Of a stretch of 64,000 nucleotides of DNA, positions 25,937 through 35,491 are shown piece by piece. Below the pieces are notes generated by a model. That model saw only the letters and a list, made by a program, of their open reading frames with translations, was not told the DNA's origin and made no database searches. Each line of letters opens with the position of its first letter. Position 1 is the stretch's first letter. The translations under genes and the position numbers were made by a program. Origin of the DNA: Nodularia sp. LEGE 06071 (GTDB taxonomy: Bacteria > Cyanobacteriota > Cyanobacteriia > Cyanobacteriales > Nostocaceae); contig NZ_JADEWH010000008.1 of NCBI RefSeq assembly GCF_015207755.1, forward strand, positions 62,001 to 126,000, given 5' to 3'.

Positions 25937-26977
25937 ATGTCAGAATCAACTCCAATTAACCCTAATTCCCAGCCAGCAGAGGCTATAGAGTCAGTTTCAC
26001 CCCAAGAGGAAATTACAGCCGTTGCCGATCGCAGCTCCAAGGCTCGGCAGTTATTAGGCATGAAAGGCGCAGCAGCAGGGGAAAAATCTATCTGGAAAAT
26101 CCGCCTGCAACTGATGAAACCTATCACCTGGATTCCGCTGATTTGGGGTGTAGTCTGTGGTGCGGCTTCTTCGGGTAACTATACTTGGACACTAGAAAAT
26201 GTCTTGATGTCGGCAGCTTGTATGTTGCTTTCAGGGCCTTTACTCGCAGGTTATACGCAAACTTTAAATGAATACTATGACCGTGAAATTGATGCGGTCA
26301 ATGAACCCTACCGCCCAATTCCCTCTGGTGCAATTCCCTTACCTCAAGTAATTACACAAATTTGGGTATTGTTAATTTCGGGAAATGTTCTGGCTGTTCT
26401 ATTAGATGTTTGGGCAGGTAATGAATATCCGACAATCACAACTATAGCTATACTGGGTTCCTTTATTGCTTACATTTATTCTGCACCACCATTAAAGCTG
26501 AAACAAAACGGTTGGTTAGGCGGTTATGCCCTTGGTGCTAGCTATATGGCTTTTCCTTGGTGTACTGGTCATGCGCTGTTTGGCGAACTCAATTGGAAAA
26601 TTGTTGTTATCACCGTGGTTTATAGCTTGGCTGGTTTGGGTATTGCCATTGTGAATGATTTTAAGAGTGTGGAAGGCGATCGCCAGTTTGGATTAAAATC
26701 ATTACCTGTGATGTTTGGTGTCACAAGAGCCGCTTGGGTTTGTGCAGTGATGATTGATGTCTTCCAAGCTGTGATTGCAGTTTATCTGATCACCATTCAT
26801 GAAAACTTATATGCAGCAATTTTGCTGTTGTTAATCATCCCGCAAATGACCTTCCAGGATATGTATTTTCTGCGTGACCCCCTGAAAAATGATGTGAAAT
26901 ATCAAGCCAGCGCTCAACCGTTCCTAGTATTGGGAATGCTTGTAGCTGGTATAGCGCTGGGTCATGCTGGCGTTTAA
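25937..26977 (+). CDS. chlG: chlorophyll synthase ChlG
   Basis: 346 residues from the ATG at 25937. Upstream in-frame codons come from repeat DNA and are rejected. Esterifies chlorophyllide a with phytyl or geranylgeranyl diphosphate in the thylakoid membrane, the last step of chlorophyll synthesis. The prenyltransferase motif NEYYDREIDAVNEPYRPIPS (DxxxD, about residues 114-133) is intact, and the second acidic motif lies in NDFKSVEGDRQFG. About eight or nine hydrophobic helices follow the UbiA pattern. The N-terminal 60 residues are polar, as in other ChlG. It is monocistronic, followed by a small membrane protein gene. Confidence 0.95.
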   Translation: MSESTPINPNSQPAEAIESVSPQEEITAVADRSSKARQLLGMKGAAAGEKSIWKIRLQLMKPITWIPLIWGVVCGAASSGNYTWTLENVLMSAACMLLSGPLLAGYTQTLNEYYDREIDAVNEPYRPIPSGAIPLPQVITQIWVLLISGNVLAVLLDVWAGNEYPTITTIAILGSFIAYIYSAPPLKLKQNGWLGGYALGASYMAFPWCTGHALFGELNWKIVVITVVYSLAGLGIAIVNDFKSVEGDRQFGLKSLPVMFGVTRAAWVCAVMIDVFQAVIAVYLITIHENLYAAILLLLIIPQMTFQDMYFLRDPLKNDVKYQASAQPFLVLGMLVAGIALGHAGV

Positions 26978-27107
26978 GTAGATGGTCATTGGTGATTGGG
27001 AATAAACTTCTCCCCTGCACCAAATTTATACCTCTGTAGTCAGAAGAAAGGAATCAGGAGTTAGGAGTTAATATACTTCTAACTCTTAATTTTTATCAGG
27101 ACTTACC

Positions 27108-27395
27108 GTGTTAAGATTGATAGATTTTGTCATTCGGGGGATTCAACCATTATTAGTCCCTATTTGCTTTATTGCTGCTTGGACTGTGATTATTCTCTTG
27201 GTTTGGAGTCTTTGGGTAGCAGCTCGAGATAGTGTCAGCACAGCCAAACAAATGCATCAAATTCCCTGTGCTAAGTGCCAATTTTTTACCGACAATTACC
27301 GCTTGAAATGCACTGTACACCCATCCACTGCTAGTACAGAAGAAGCTATTAATTGTTGCGACTATCAACCAAAGACCAATCCTATGCTCTATTAG
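27108..27395 (+). CDS. small membrane protein with cysteine motif
   Basis: 95 residues from GTG at 27108, 12 nt after a tcagg-like stretch. A hydrophobic segment (about residues 13-38, LLVPICFIAAWTVIILLVWSLW) makes one membrane helix. The C-terminal part has IPCAKCQFFTDNYRLKCTVHP and NCCDYQP, five cysteines that could hold a metal or cluster. I recognise the pattern as a conserved cyanobacterial unknown but cannot name it. It stands alone between chlG and a convergent dehydrogenase gene. Confidence 0.65.
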   Translation: MLRLIDFVIRGIQPLLVPICFIAAWTVIILLVWSLWVAARDSVSTAKQMHQIPCAKCQFFTDNYRLKCTVHPSTASTEEAINCCDYQPKTNPMLY

Positions 27396-27437
27396 TCATG
27401 ATTGGACAAGAGAACAAAGAAAATGACCAATGACCAA

Positions 27438-27535
27438 AGAATTTTGGATTTGCGATCTTCGTAGCGTATGCAGCGCAGCGAGTATTTTAGATTGTAGTCT
27501 AATCCAAAATCTAAAATCTAAAATCTAAAATTGAT
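27438..27535. repeat. dispersed palindromic repeat, family A, copy 1
   Basis: Begins agaattttggatttgcg, continues through tagcgtatgcagcgcagcg and agtattttagatt, and ends in three aaaatct units and ctaaaattga. The two ends are complementary, so it can fold back. The same order of blocks recurs at 38645-38746. Confidence 0.8.
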
Positions 27536-27538
27536 TGA

Positions 27539-28501
27539 CTAATGACTAATTTCTAATAAGACTTTTAAAACACCTCGATGCTGCGCTTGTTCAAAGGCAA
27601 AAATTGCATCATCCAAGGGGTAGCAGCCATGAATCAGGGGTTGTACGTCTATCTTTCCTGTTGCTAGTAGCTGGAGTGCCTCCGGAAAGGGGCCGCAACG
27701 AGAGCCAATCAGAGTAATTTCGTCTACTACCAAAGAAGAAGCATCTAAGCTGAGATTGCCTGCATAGGTGCTTTTCAGAACTAAAGTACCACGAGGACGT
27801 AAGGCGCGACGAGCGATCGCAAATCCTTCAGGATTACCCGTACACTCTACTGATATATCAAAGGCTCGATCTATAACCGCATCGGCTAAACCAGTTTTTA
27901 TTCCTCTGGCTTCTAAGTTAGCGAGTTTGTCTCGATGTCGTCCGACTACCAACAAATTGCACCCAGTTAAAGCTAAGGTCTGGGCTACCAATTGTCCTAA
28001 TTTACCATCTCCCACCACTAGGACTCGGTGATCAACACCCACTGCTACCTGCTGCTGAATTTCTAAAGCTGCTGCGACAGGTTCGGTAAAAGTGGCAATA
28101 TCTGTTGGTACATTGTCAGGTACTGGATGTAGATTCTGCACGGGCAAACACAGATAATCAGCAAAGGCTCCGTGACGGTTAACAATGCCTAAAACAGTGC
28201 GGTTCTCGCAGTGCGTGGGTTGTCCACTCAGGCAAAAACGGCAATGACCACAAACAGCGTTGATTTCTCCGACTACGCGCCGATTCAGAAGGTGTTCTGG
28301 CCCTTGTTCGACGATACCAACGAACTCATGACCCAAAATGCCAGTGTAAGGATAGTAACCCCTTTTAAGTTCTAGGTCAGTGTTACAGATACCTGCACGT
28401 AATACCCGCACTAAGGCTTCTCCCGGTGGCGCATCAGGAACGGGAATATCTGTGCGTAGTTGCAATTGTTGATTTTCCAGCCAGAGTCCTTTCATTACCA
28501 T
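27539..28501 (-). CDS. zinc-dependent medium-chain dehydrogenase
   Basis: 320 residues of the MDR/alcohol dehydrogenase family. The catalytic zinc cysteine is in RAGICNTDLELKRG, followed by YPYTGILGHEFVGIVE (His-Glu). The structural zinc loop shows C-x2-C-x2-C-x7-C: CGHCRFCLSGQPTHC. The NAD(P) region has VLVVGDGKLGQLVAQTLAL and the second half ends HRGVLKVLLEIS. The substrate cannot be predicted; related proteins act on sorbitol, threonine or alcohols. It is on the opposite strand to the preceding gene and 55 bp from the inositol monophosphatase gene downstream in the window (upstream in transcription), so the two could be cotranscribed. Confidence 0.88.
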   Translation of the reverse strand: MVMKGLWLENQQLQLRTDIPVPDAPPGEALVRVLRAGICNTDLELKRGYYPYTGILGHEFVGIVEQGPEHLLNRRVVGEINAVCGHCRFCLSGQPTHCENRTVLGIVNRHGAFADYLCLPVQNLHPVPDNVPTDIATFTEPVAAALEIQQQVAVGVDHRVLVVGDGKLGQLVAQTLALTGCNLLVVGRHRDKLANLEARGIKTGLADAVIDRAFDISVECTGNPEGFAIARRALRPRGTLVLKSTYAGNLSLDASSLVVDEITLIGSRCGPFPEALQLLATGKIDVQPLIHGCYPLDDAIFAFEQAQHRGVLKVLLEISH

Positions 28502-28556
28502 TTTTTTATGACATCAGTGTATCAGTGTAAGGGCAGATCCGACACACTGCAAATAA

Positions 28557-29363
28557 TTAAAGTTTTAAATGTTTGAGCAATGGTGTAAATACTGGCAGCA
28601 ATTCCGGGCGACTTACAACTAGGGTGGGAAAAGAGCGATCGCTATAATCTTCCCCTGATGACAAAGGAAAGGGCTGATTCTTAAGAGATGTCCAACTACC
28701 ACCAGCCGCCTTCACAATCACCCAAGCCCCGGCGATGTCCCAAACCTTTGGTGTCGCTTCAATCCCACCTAGTGTAGCCCCAGTCGCAACTGTGAGAAAA
28801 TTATAGCTAGCTACACCCAGCATCCGAATTTTGCAGGGAAAGTCTGTTTGAATCACAGAAGTGCTTCGAGAACAGAGGTTAAAAAAGTGATTTTTACTGA
28901 CAGCATCACTACTGCTATGGATGGGGTGGTGGTTGAGAAATGCGCCGGAGGGTGTTGTTAAACCAGAGTCACCCGCCCAGAAACCGTGAAAAGCTTGACC
29001 TAGTGGGGGAACGTAAACATAACCAAAAATGGGTGTGCCTTTATACAGCAATCCCATCGAAATTGACCAAATGGGCAGACCTCTAGTAAAGTTGGTGGTG
29101 CCATCGAGAGGGTCGATTACCCAGCACCACTCAGTACCCGGAAAAACTTTGTCGCTTTCTTCGCTCAAAATGCCATAACCAGAAAAACGAGAAGCTATTG
29201 CATCCCGAATTTCCTGATCTGCCCATTTATCGGCTTGCGTGACTAAACTACCGTCAGCTTTTTGAGAAGCCTGCACTTTACCAAAATCTTGCATCAGTTG
29301 CTTTCCCACTCTGGTAGTGGTGGTTTCGGCAAAGTCGAGAATTGTTGTCCAAAAATCATTCAT
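28557..29363 (-). CDS. inositol monophosphatase family protein
   Basis: 268 residues of the Mg-dependent IMPase/FIG superfamily. Signature residues: GILSEESDKVF (Glu of the metal site, about residues 63-73), WVIDPLDGTTNFTRGLPIW (Asp-Pro-x-Asp-Gly-Thr, about 81-99) and VWDIAGAWVIVKAAGG (Trp-Asp near 207). Hydrolyses a phosphate monoester such as inositol-1-phosphate or a related sugar phosphate; exact substrate not predictable. The N-terminus has NDFWTTILDFAETTTTRVGK, standard. It is 40 bp from the pigment-transporter gene upstream on the same strand. Confidence 0.93.
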   Translation of the reverse strand: MNDFWTTILDFAETTTTRVGKQLMQDFGKVQASQKADGSLVTQADKWADQEIRDAIASRFSGYGILSEESDKVFPGTEWCWVIDPLDGTTNFTRGLPIWSISMGLLYKGTPIFGYVYVPPLGQAFHGFWAGDSGLTTPSGAFLNHHPIHSSSDAVSKNHFFNLCSRSTSVIQTDFPCKIRMLGVASYNFLTVATGATLGGIEATPKVWDIAGAWVIVKAAGGSWTSLKNQPFPLSSGEDYSDRSFPTLVVSRPELLPVFTPLLKHLKL

Positions 29364-29402
29364 GAATCAATTCTCGCGCAAAGACGTTCCTCAGCCAAGG
29401 AA

Positions 29403-30836
29403 TTAGTCTAAATCACTTTCGAGAATAGATGCGATCGCTTGTTTGGCACTGGTTTGAAATTCTTTGACATTGACTCGGTTGAGGAACCAAATCGACACTA
29501 CCATCCCCACAGCTTCTAGAAAGAATACCATTCCATAAGCTAGCTCTAAACTCGGTAGAAAATTACGACCAATATCTAATACTGTCCCGCCTATGACTAC
29601 GGCGACTCCCCTAGAGACAGACTGAGCTAATCCCCAAGCCCCAATAAAAGTACCTGCGGCTTCAGCTGCTGTCAGATCCAACATTAAACTAATGGCTGCG
29701 GTAGTGACAAAACCAGTAGCTAAACCAAACATAAACAAGCTCACTTTCAGAAAAGCTGGATTAGCCGTAAATCCTGATAGACCCAGTAATACTGCACAGA
29801 TTGCCACTAATACACAGCCTAAGCGTGCAGTTCTGCGTTTACCCAAACGCGGCACAATGAAAAAACCTGTGACACCATAGGCTATCAAGATACCAATACC
29901 GTAAAAAATATTCAATCTGGTGCTTTCTGCCAAAGGCATCCCAAACACCTGTCCCGCATAGGGTTCCAAAACAGGGTCTTGCATAAATAAGCTGATGGTC
30001 ATGACCAGCAAAAATGTGAAAAACAAACCTGTTTGGCGACTAGCTGTCAAAATTTTCCAAGCTCTTCCCAAGCCAACGCTGTCATCTCGATTCTCAGTTG
30101 TAGAAGGGCGGGAATATTGGGAATATTTTTTTTCTACGCCTAATGTAGCGATGATCGCCAACCCAAAGACAATAGCCGGAACGATGAAAAACAACCTGTT
30201 GACAGCTGACTGTAAACTTTCGATGGGTGCTTCTGGCGTTAATTGACTGAGCAAATTGGAACTAATGATCGCTCCCACAACAATCCCCACCATCAGCATT
30301 GACCAAACAACGCCAACCACCTGAGAACGGTTATCTTCTTGGGAGATATCCACTAATAAAGCAGCAAAGGCAGTACCACTGGCACAAATTCCTAAACCAT
30401 ATAGGGCAAAAACTAAAGATAGTAATGCTGTCCAGGCGATTGTTTCGGTTGTCCATACCCAGCCATCTGTGCTGCTAGCTGCTAGATTTAATTGCCAAAG
30501 CACTTGTATTGCTAAAAATGAAGCGATCGCAAATACTGCTGCTCCCACCCAAACGTAAGCCGTACGATTGTAACCCCATAGAGGTTTGAGGTCTGACATT
30601 TGACCAAACCAAATGCGAGCAGGTGAAACAAAAGCAGGTAGAGCTAACACTAGCGACACCAATATTGCTGGAATTGCTATTTCTTGAATCATCACTCTGT
30701 TGAGTACACCCAGAATCAAGATCGACATCATGCTCAGTCCCATTTGAAACAAGCCTAACCGGAACATAGTGATCAGGTTGACCCTTGGCACAGTTAAGGA
30801 TTCTGTTTCGGTATCAAATACGTCGCCGCTGGCCAT
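29403..30836 (-). CDS. BCD family (PucC-like) chlorophyll transporter
   Basis: 477 residues, MFS superfamily, with about 12 membrane helices. The motifs NLITMFRLGLFQMGLSMMSI and PARIWFGQMSDLKPLWGYNR, and YGLGICASGTAFAALLVD, are typical of the BCD (bacteriochlorophyll delivery) family, of which PucC, LhaA and cyanobacterial Slr1152-like proteins are members. These are thought to move or deliver chlorophyll or help assemble antenna proteins. The location near chlG and btpA is compatible but not operonic. The N-terminus begins MASGDVFDTETES, and the C-terminus is an ordinary cytosolic helix. The opposite-strand reading frames in this gene are shadows. Confidence 0.88.
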   Translation of the reverse strand: MASGDVFDTETESLTVPRVNLITMFRLGLFQMGLSMMSILILGVLNRVMIQEIAIPAILVSLVLALPAFVSPARIWFGQMSDLKPLWGYNRTAYVWVGAAVFAIASFLAIQVLWQLNLAASSTDGWVWTTETIAWTALLSLVFALYGLGICASGTAFAALLVDISQEDNRSQVVGVVWSMLMVGIVVGAIISSNLLSQLTPEAPIESLQSAVNRLFFIVPAIVFGLAIIATLGVEKKYSQYSRPSTTENRDDSVGLGRAWKILTASRQTGLFFTFLLVMTISLFMQDPVLEPYAGQVFGMPLAESTRLNIFYGIGILIAYGVTGFFIVPRLGKRRTARLGCVLVAICAVLLGLSGFTANPAFLKVSLFMFGLATGFVTTAAISLMLDLTAAEAAGTFIGAWGLAQSVSRGVAVVIGGTVLDIGRNFLPSLELAYGMVFFLEAVGMVVSIWFLNRVNVKEFQTSAKQAIASILESDLD

Positions 30837-30985
30837 AGCTACTTTTTCGGATGATTTACAACATCTAGACTCTCTTTAACTAAGGATAAACCGTTCAATA
30901 AAACTTAACTCCCAAATTCCCAAATTCTTCACTAATTTGGGGACATATAGGAATCCTATTTGACGTATAAAAAAATTAAGTATTG

Positions 30986-31165
30986 TAGTGGACTGACACA
31001 GCTAAAATAGTGCATAAGCATAAATATTGTGGGGTGAGCTTCTAGCCCGCCCAGAACAGGCAAGACTTGTACTGAGCTTGTCGTTCGCGTAGCGTGGCGT
31101 TAGCCATAGTATGCCTGTTCCACAAGAGAAACATAATGCAACATTTTAAGCTTGTCAGTCCAGTA
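30986..31165. mobile_element. MITE with TA-flanked terminal inverted repeats
   Basis: 180 bp between TA dinucleotides. The left end (tagtggactgacacagctaa at 30986-31005) and the complement of the right end (tactggactgacaagcttaa) match along about 30 bp: GGACTGACA-AGCT-AAAT...TGCAT. The inside has a further fold (gcccagaacaggcaag ... tatgcctgttccaca). TA flanks suggest mobilisation by a Tc1/mariner (IS630)-type transposase. It has no coding capacity and fills most of the 30837-31186 gap. Confidence 0.82.
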
Positions 31166-31186
31166 GTCCTATCTCTTGATCAAAGA

Positions 31187-32425
31187 TTACCTCTGCTGCT
31201 TTCCGTAAAGTTTAGCGAAGGGTACAGCCGTGCAACCGTGAGCAACAATAGAAGCACAAATGACTAGACTACCTATAATCCAGGGTTCTTCCACACCTGC
31301 CTTACGCAGTGAAAGGAAAGCATAGAAGACCGCCGCTACACCAATAGGGCCGAACCATCCTAAAAACAGGGCATCCGGCATCCCTCGCAACCGCCCAAGA
31401 AGGGGACGTAGTAATAGTACTGCTGGTAGTCGGCGCAACAACAAAATCGCTACCAGCAACAGAAGACCCTTCCAACCTAACTCAAACCATTGCTGCCAGG
31501 GTAGATATAAACCCAACAGCACGAAAATATACAACGTAAAAAAGCGGTCTACTGCTTCCTGTACGTTCTCTTCTTCAGCTCTGTCACGACCGCTCACAAC
31601 CATATCAAACGTAATTCCTGCCGCGAAAACTGCCAGGATGCCATCGCTACCAAGTAACTTTACAAGACCCAATACAGCTAATGAAAGAGCTACGGTATAA
31701 GCTAAAAAAGACTGCTTCTCTAGAGTTTGTTTGGCTTCAGCCCATTGCAAGAGCCGACCTGCTAGGTAGCCAATCAGCGCTCCCATCACCACAGCAGCTC
31801 CTACTTCCCATAGTAAAGTTTTAGTGAACCAATGAAGTAGAGCTTCTTGTGGCGGTTTGGTCAATATCAAAATCGGCAGGAGGACAAAGAGATAAGCCAA
31901 TCCATCATTTGCCGCAGACTCAGCAGAGATGCTATGGCGGATACGTTCGGGTAGGTTTTGCTCGGCGACTTTCCCTGTCACAACGGAAGTAGAAACAACC
32001 GGATCGGTAGGAGTAATCACAGCCCCAACCAGCATGGCGACCCAAAAGGGTAGACCTAACAGCAGATATACAAGCAGTCCACTAATTAACCACATCAGGG
32101 GCATCAACAGTCCTAACAGCACAGCTAAGATGCGCCAATGTTTGAAAGGGTAAGCCTTTGGTAGTCGCAACGCTACTCCCATCACTTGGATGGCGATCGC
32201 CAATCTTGCCCCCTGCTCTAGAATTATCTCTGGTTTACCCCAATGAGCAAGGTTAATTAAGCCAAACACAGATGGACTCAATAATACCCCAACTACCAAA
32301 GCTATGAGAGGGTCTGAAAGAAACAACCGCTCTTTGAGCCAAGCAGATAACAGCCCAAGTCCTAGCACTAGCCCACCAAGCGTGATTAGGGCTATATTTA
32401 TCTCACTTGAGGTTAACTGGCTCAT
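31187..32425 (-). CDS. Na+/H+ (cation/proton) antiporter, CPA1 type
   Basis: 412 residues with about 12 membrane helices. The family motifs are MLVGAVITPTDPVVSTSVVT (about residues 133-152) and ISAESAANDGLAYLFVLLP (about 168-186), where the ND pair is the ion-binding motif of CPA1/NhaP proteins. A further hallmark is GWFGPIGVAAVFYAFLSL near the C-terminus. No long cytosolic C-terminal domain is present, so this is a short NhaP-like form. It should exchange Na+ or K+ for H+ across the plasma or thylakoid membrane and help pH and salt balance. Monocistronic, with a MITE directly downstream of its end. Confidence 0.9.
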   Translation of the reverse strand: MSQLTSSEINIALITLGGLVLGLGLLSAWLKERLFLSDPLIALVVGVLLSPSVFGLINLAHWGKPEIILEQGARLAIAIQVMGVALRLPKAYPFKHWRILAVLLGLLMPLMWLISGLLVYLLLGLPFWVAMLVGAVITPTDPVVSTSVVTGKVAEQNLPERIRHSISAESAANDGLAYLFVLLPILILTKPPQEALLHWFTKTLLWEVGAAVVMGALIGYLAGRLLQWAEAKQTLEKQSFLAYTVALSLAVLGLVKLLGSDGILAVFAAGITFDMVVSGRDRAEEENVQEAVDRFFTLYIFVLLGLYLPWQQWFELGWKGLLLLVAILLLRRLPAVLLLRPLLGRLRGMPDALFLGWFGPIGVAAVFYAFLSLRKAGVEEPWIIGSLVICASIVAHGCTAVPFAKLYGKQQR

Positions 32426-32667
32426 ATTTTTATACTTTTAGCAAAGTTTTCAACTAAAAGAATTCTCATGAAAAGTAGTTTTTTCTAGACGCAATCCTCA
32501 GCGCCATCATCAAATATCTATAGCTTAGGTTATGCCCGTTTTAGTTTTATAAGACATCTATCAAAAGCTATGTTGAGGCATCCATCGAGAATTGGAATTT
32601 TTCTCAGCTACTTACTTAGCGATACACTATAAAAGTAAAGAAATGTAAATAAAATAAATATTGCCAC

Positions 32668-33618
32668 GTGGAAAATATCACATTAGGCCAAAATGGCCCC
32701 AGTGTTACACCCCTTTGCATTGGCACTTGGGCTTGGGGGGATAAACTCTTTTGGAATTATGGCGATGGCTATGGCCCAGAACAGTTAGAAGCAGCTTTTA
32801 CAGCAGCATTAGAGGCGGGGATAAATTTCTTTGATACTGCCGAAGTTTATGGTTTTGGACTATCAGAAGAATTATTAGGGCAATTTATGCAAAAAGCCCC
32901 ACAACCTGTGCAAATGGCCACGAAATTTGGCCCTTTACCTTGGAGATTTACGGGTCAATCTGTCTCGGATGCCTTAACAGACAGTCTCAAACGCCTACAA
33001 GTAGAGCGAGTTGAACTGTATCAAGTGCATTGGCCGTTCGCTTTCTTTTTAAGTCAAAAAACTTTGATGAATACCCTAGCAGATGAAGTGAAGCGGGGTA
33101 GAATTGGCTCAGTCGGCGTGAGCAATTATTCAGCAACTCAAATGCGAGAGGCGCAGCAAATATTAGCTGCGCGTGGAATACCTTTAGCGGTGAACCAAGT
33201 CCGCTACTCGTTGCTAACGCGTAAAATTGAAAGTAACGGGATTTTAGCAACGGCTCGTGAGTTGGGCGTAACTATTTTGGCATATAGTCCCTTAGCGCAG
33301 GGATTACTCACAGGGAAGTATACACCAGATAGTAATCAAACCCCCGGTGGTGCCAGGAAGATAGACCCAAGATTTAGTAAAGAAGGGTTACAAAAAATTT
33401 CTCCAGTCATTTCTTTACTCAATACTTTGGGAGAAAAGTACGATCGCACTCCTGCCCAAGTAGCCCTCAATTGGTTAATTGCTCAAGGAAATGTGATTCC
33501 TATTGCTGGGGTGAAAACTGCCCAACACGTAAAACAAAATGCAGGGGCTTTGGGCTGGAGATTAAACACCGATGAAATCGGGCAACTAGAACAAGTCAGT
33601 CGTCCTTGGCTGAATTAA
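32668..33618 (+). CDS. aldo/keto reductase
   Basis: 316 residues from a GTG start at 32668. TIM-barrel NADPH-dependent oxidoreductase. The tetrad is present: NFFDTAEVYGFG (Asp and Tyr, about residues 53-64), VQMATKFGPLPWR (Lys) and VELYQVHWPFAF (His). RIGSVGVSNYSATQM and ILAYSPLAQGLLTGKY are also typical, as is the C-terminal NADPH site VIPIAGVKTAQHVKQNAGAL. Related to plant and cyanobacterial pyridoxal or aldehyde reductases; substrate not clear. It stands alone with its own upstream region and ends convergent to the helicase gene. Confidence 0.92.
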   Translation: MENITLGQNGPSVTPLCIGTWAWGDKLFWNYGDGYGPEQLEAAFTAALEAGINFFDTAEVYGFGLSEELLGQFMQKAPQPVQMATKFGPLPWRFTGQSVSDALTDSLKRLQVERVELYQVHWPFAFFLSQKTLMNTLADEVKRGRIGSVGVSNYSATQMREAQQILAARGIPLAVNQVRYSLLTRKIESNGILATARELGVTILAYSPLAQGLLTGKYTPDSNQTPGGARKIDPRFSKEGLQKISPVISLLNTLGEKYDRTPAQVALNWLIAQGNVIPIAGVKTAQHVKQNAGALGWRLNTDEIGQLEQVSRPWLN

Positions 33619-33692
33619 CAGCTATTAGTCAAAAGTCTTGAGTAGCTAGATATGACTAATGACTAATAACTCATGACTAATGACTAAGAGCT

Positions 33693-35216
33693 TTAGTCTC
33701 TAGCTGCATTTGAACCTAACTTTTGATTAGTTGATGGCACAGAAGCGTCTCGGCGACTGCTGGTATTTGTCCGTAGCTTGGGCTTCGGACTACTGCCATT
33801 GCTGTCTGATTTGTTCCAGGAACGGTTTCTGTCAGCAGAAGATTCACCACCACCACGACGCTTGGCCAATTTTGGTTTGGAGGAAGGCTCATCGTCTTGG
33901 GGATCTACGCCTGATTGTAACCAAGCAGGACGAGTTTGATCATAAGCAATTTGTAATGCAGCTGCGGCGATCGCATGAGCATCATATTCTTCAATTAGTT
34001 CACTGACTATGGGCAAGAATGAAGCTAAACGTTCACCAGTCAAGGCTTCTTTGACTTGTTCTTGCAATTTCAGGATATGTCGGGCTTCAATCTGCGCCCG
34101 TGTGGGAATCGTCAGCAATTGCCAATTTTGGCGGTTATGGCGCTCAAATGCCTGCTGTTTGCGGCGTTCAAAAGGCTGTACTAAGGAAATTGCTGTACCT
34201 TCTTGACCCGCGCGACCAGTCCGCCCAATGCGGTGAACATAGGTTTCGGCGCTATCTGGCAAGTCGTAGTTAATTACATGGGACAGCAGATCAACATCTA
34301 ACCCCCGTGCAGCAATATCAGTGGCGACCACCCAGCGCACTTGACGGTTACGGAATCGGGTTAATAATCGCTCCCGCGCCTGTTGGGACAAGTCGCCGTG
34401 GTATTCGTCCACACTGTGACCGGCTCCTTGCAGGAGATTGGTGAGTTCTGCGGCTGTCCGTCTGGTACGCACAAAGATTAAAGCTGTTTCTGGATCTTCC
34501 ATTTCCAGAATCGGCTGCAATGCTTTGGCTTTTGTCCAATGGCGGGGAATCAAATAAGCTACTTGATTGATTTTATTGGGTGAGGCTTTTGGCTGCTCAA
34601 CGGTGACTGTGGCCGGGTTTCGCAAGAATTTGTTCACAATCATGCGAATCGATGGTGGCATTGTCGCCGAGAACAAAGCTGTTTGGCGTTCTTTGGGAGC
34701 TTGAGACAGGATTTTGATCACGTCATCAATAAAGCCCATGCTCAACATTTCATCAGCTTCATCCAAGACAAACCACTTGACTTGATCGAGCTTCAAACAG
34801 CCCCGATCTAGTAAGTCAATCATCCGCCCTGGTGTACCCACAACCATGTGAACACCACGTTTGAGTTGCATCATTTGGCGTTCAATGGATTGACCACCAT
34901 AAATTGCCAGAATCCGCAATCCGTCGTTGCCGACAAATTGGTTGATGGCATCGTGAACTTGAATTGCTAACTCACGAGTTGGGGCTAATACCAAGGCTTG
35001 TACAGCTTTGTGGTTAACATCCAACTGCTCTAAAATTGGCAGGGAAAATGCTGCTGTTTTGCCTGTTCCAGTTTGGGATTGACCCACGACATCCCGACCT
35101 GCTAGCAGTTGGGGAATGGCTTGAGTTTGAATATTAGTAGGTGTAGTAAAGCCGATGCTTTCTAGTTGCTCAACACGCTTTTGTGAAAGACCTAATTCTT
35201 GAAAGGAAAGAGTCAT
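33693..35216 (-). CDS. DEAD-box RNA helicase, CrhR-like
   Basis: 507 residues. ATP-dependent RNA helicase. Q motif FTTPTNIQTQAIPQLLAGRD, motif I SQTGTGKTAAFSL, PTRELA, TPGRMIDLL, motif II VLDEADEMLSMGF (DEAD), SATMP, then the C-terminal RecA domain with IFVRTRR, ATDIAARGLDVD and YVHRIGRTGRAG. After residue 420 comes a low-complexity basic tail rich in K, R, S and N. The size and layout resemble Synechocystis CrhR, a redox- and cold-regulated helicase; Anabaena has CrhB and CrhC of the same family. The 275-bp leader contains a small hairpin (35325-35342). Cold regulation is inference. Confidence 0.95.
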   Translation of the reverse strand: MTLSFQELGLSQKRVEQLESIGFTTPTNIQTQAIPQLLAGRDVVGQSQTGTGKTAAFSLPILEQLDVNHKAVQALVLAPTRELAIQVHDAINQFVGNDGLRILAIYGGQSIERQMMQLKRGVHMVVGTPGRMIDLLDRGCLKLDQVKWFVLDEADEMLSMGFIDDVIKILSQAPKERQTALFSATMPPSIRMIVNKFLRNPATVTVEQPKASPNKINQVAYLIPRHWTKAKALQPILEMEDPETALIFVRTRRTAAELTNLLQGAGHSVDEYHGDLSQQARERLLTRFRNRQVRWVVATDIAARGLDVDLLSHVINYDLPDSAETYVHRIGRTGRAGQEGTAISLVQPFERRKQQAFERHNRQNWQLLTIPTRAQIEARHILKLQEQVKEALTGERLASFLPIVSELIEEYDAHAIAAAALQIAYDQTRPAWLQSGVDPQDDEPSSKPKLAKRRGGGESSADRNRSWNKSDSNGSSPKPKLRTNTSSRRDASVPSTNQKLGSNAARD

Positions 35217-35324
35217 TAATTCTCCTAGTTTTTGTTTTTTTGGTGGGGTATTTTTAAATCTGACGGCATTTGCTCATAGTCAGCAGTTGCATTCAGTTGC
35301 CAGATTTAAAGCAAGTGTGTGAAA

Positions 35325-35342
35325 CCCTCATTTAGACGAGGG
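35325..35342 (-). terminator. possible weak terminator between rimO and the helicase gene
   Basis: ccctc at 35325-35329 pairs with gaggg at 35338-35342. On the minus strand the hairpin is followed by TTTCAC only, so it is weak. It lies downstream of rimO and upstream of the helicase start. Confidence 0.3.
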
Positions 35343-35491
35343 TACTACGCCATCAGTGTTAGATAAGCGATAGTCAGGAATGAGATTCAGCAATGCCCAA
35401 AGGGCTTGACGTGACTTCTCTTTTGGTCGAGACGCTGCGTGATAGCTGGCGTGCCTTAGGCATACCCATTGCTAGACTCACTTTGCGGACT

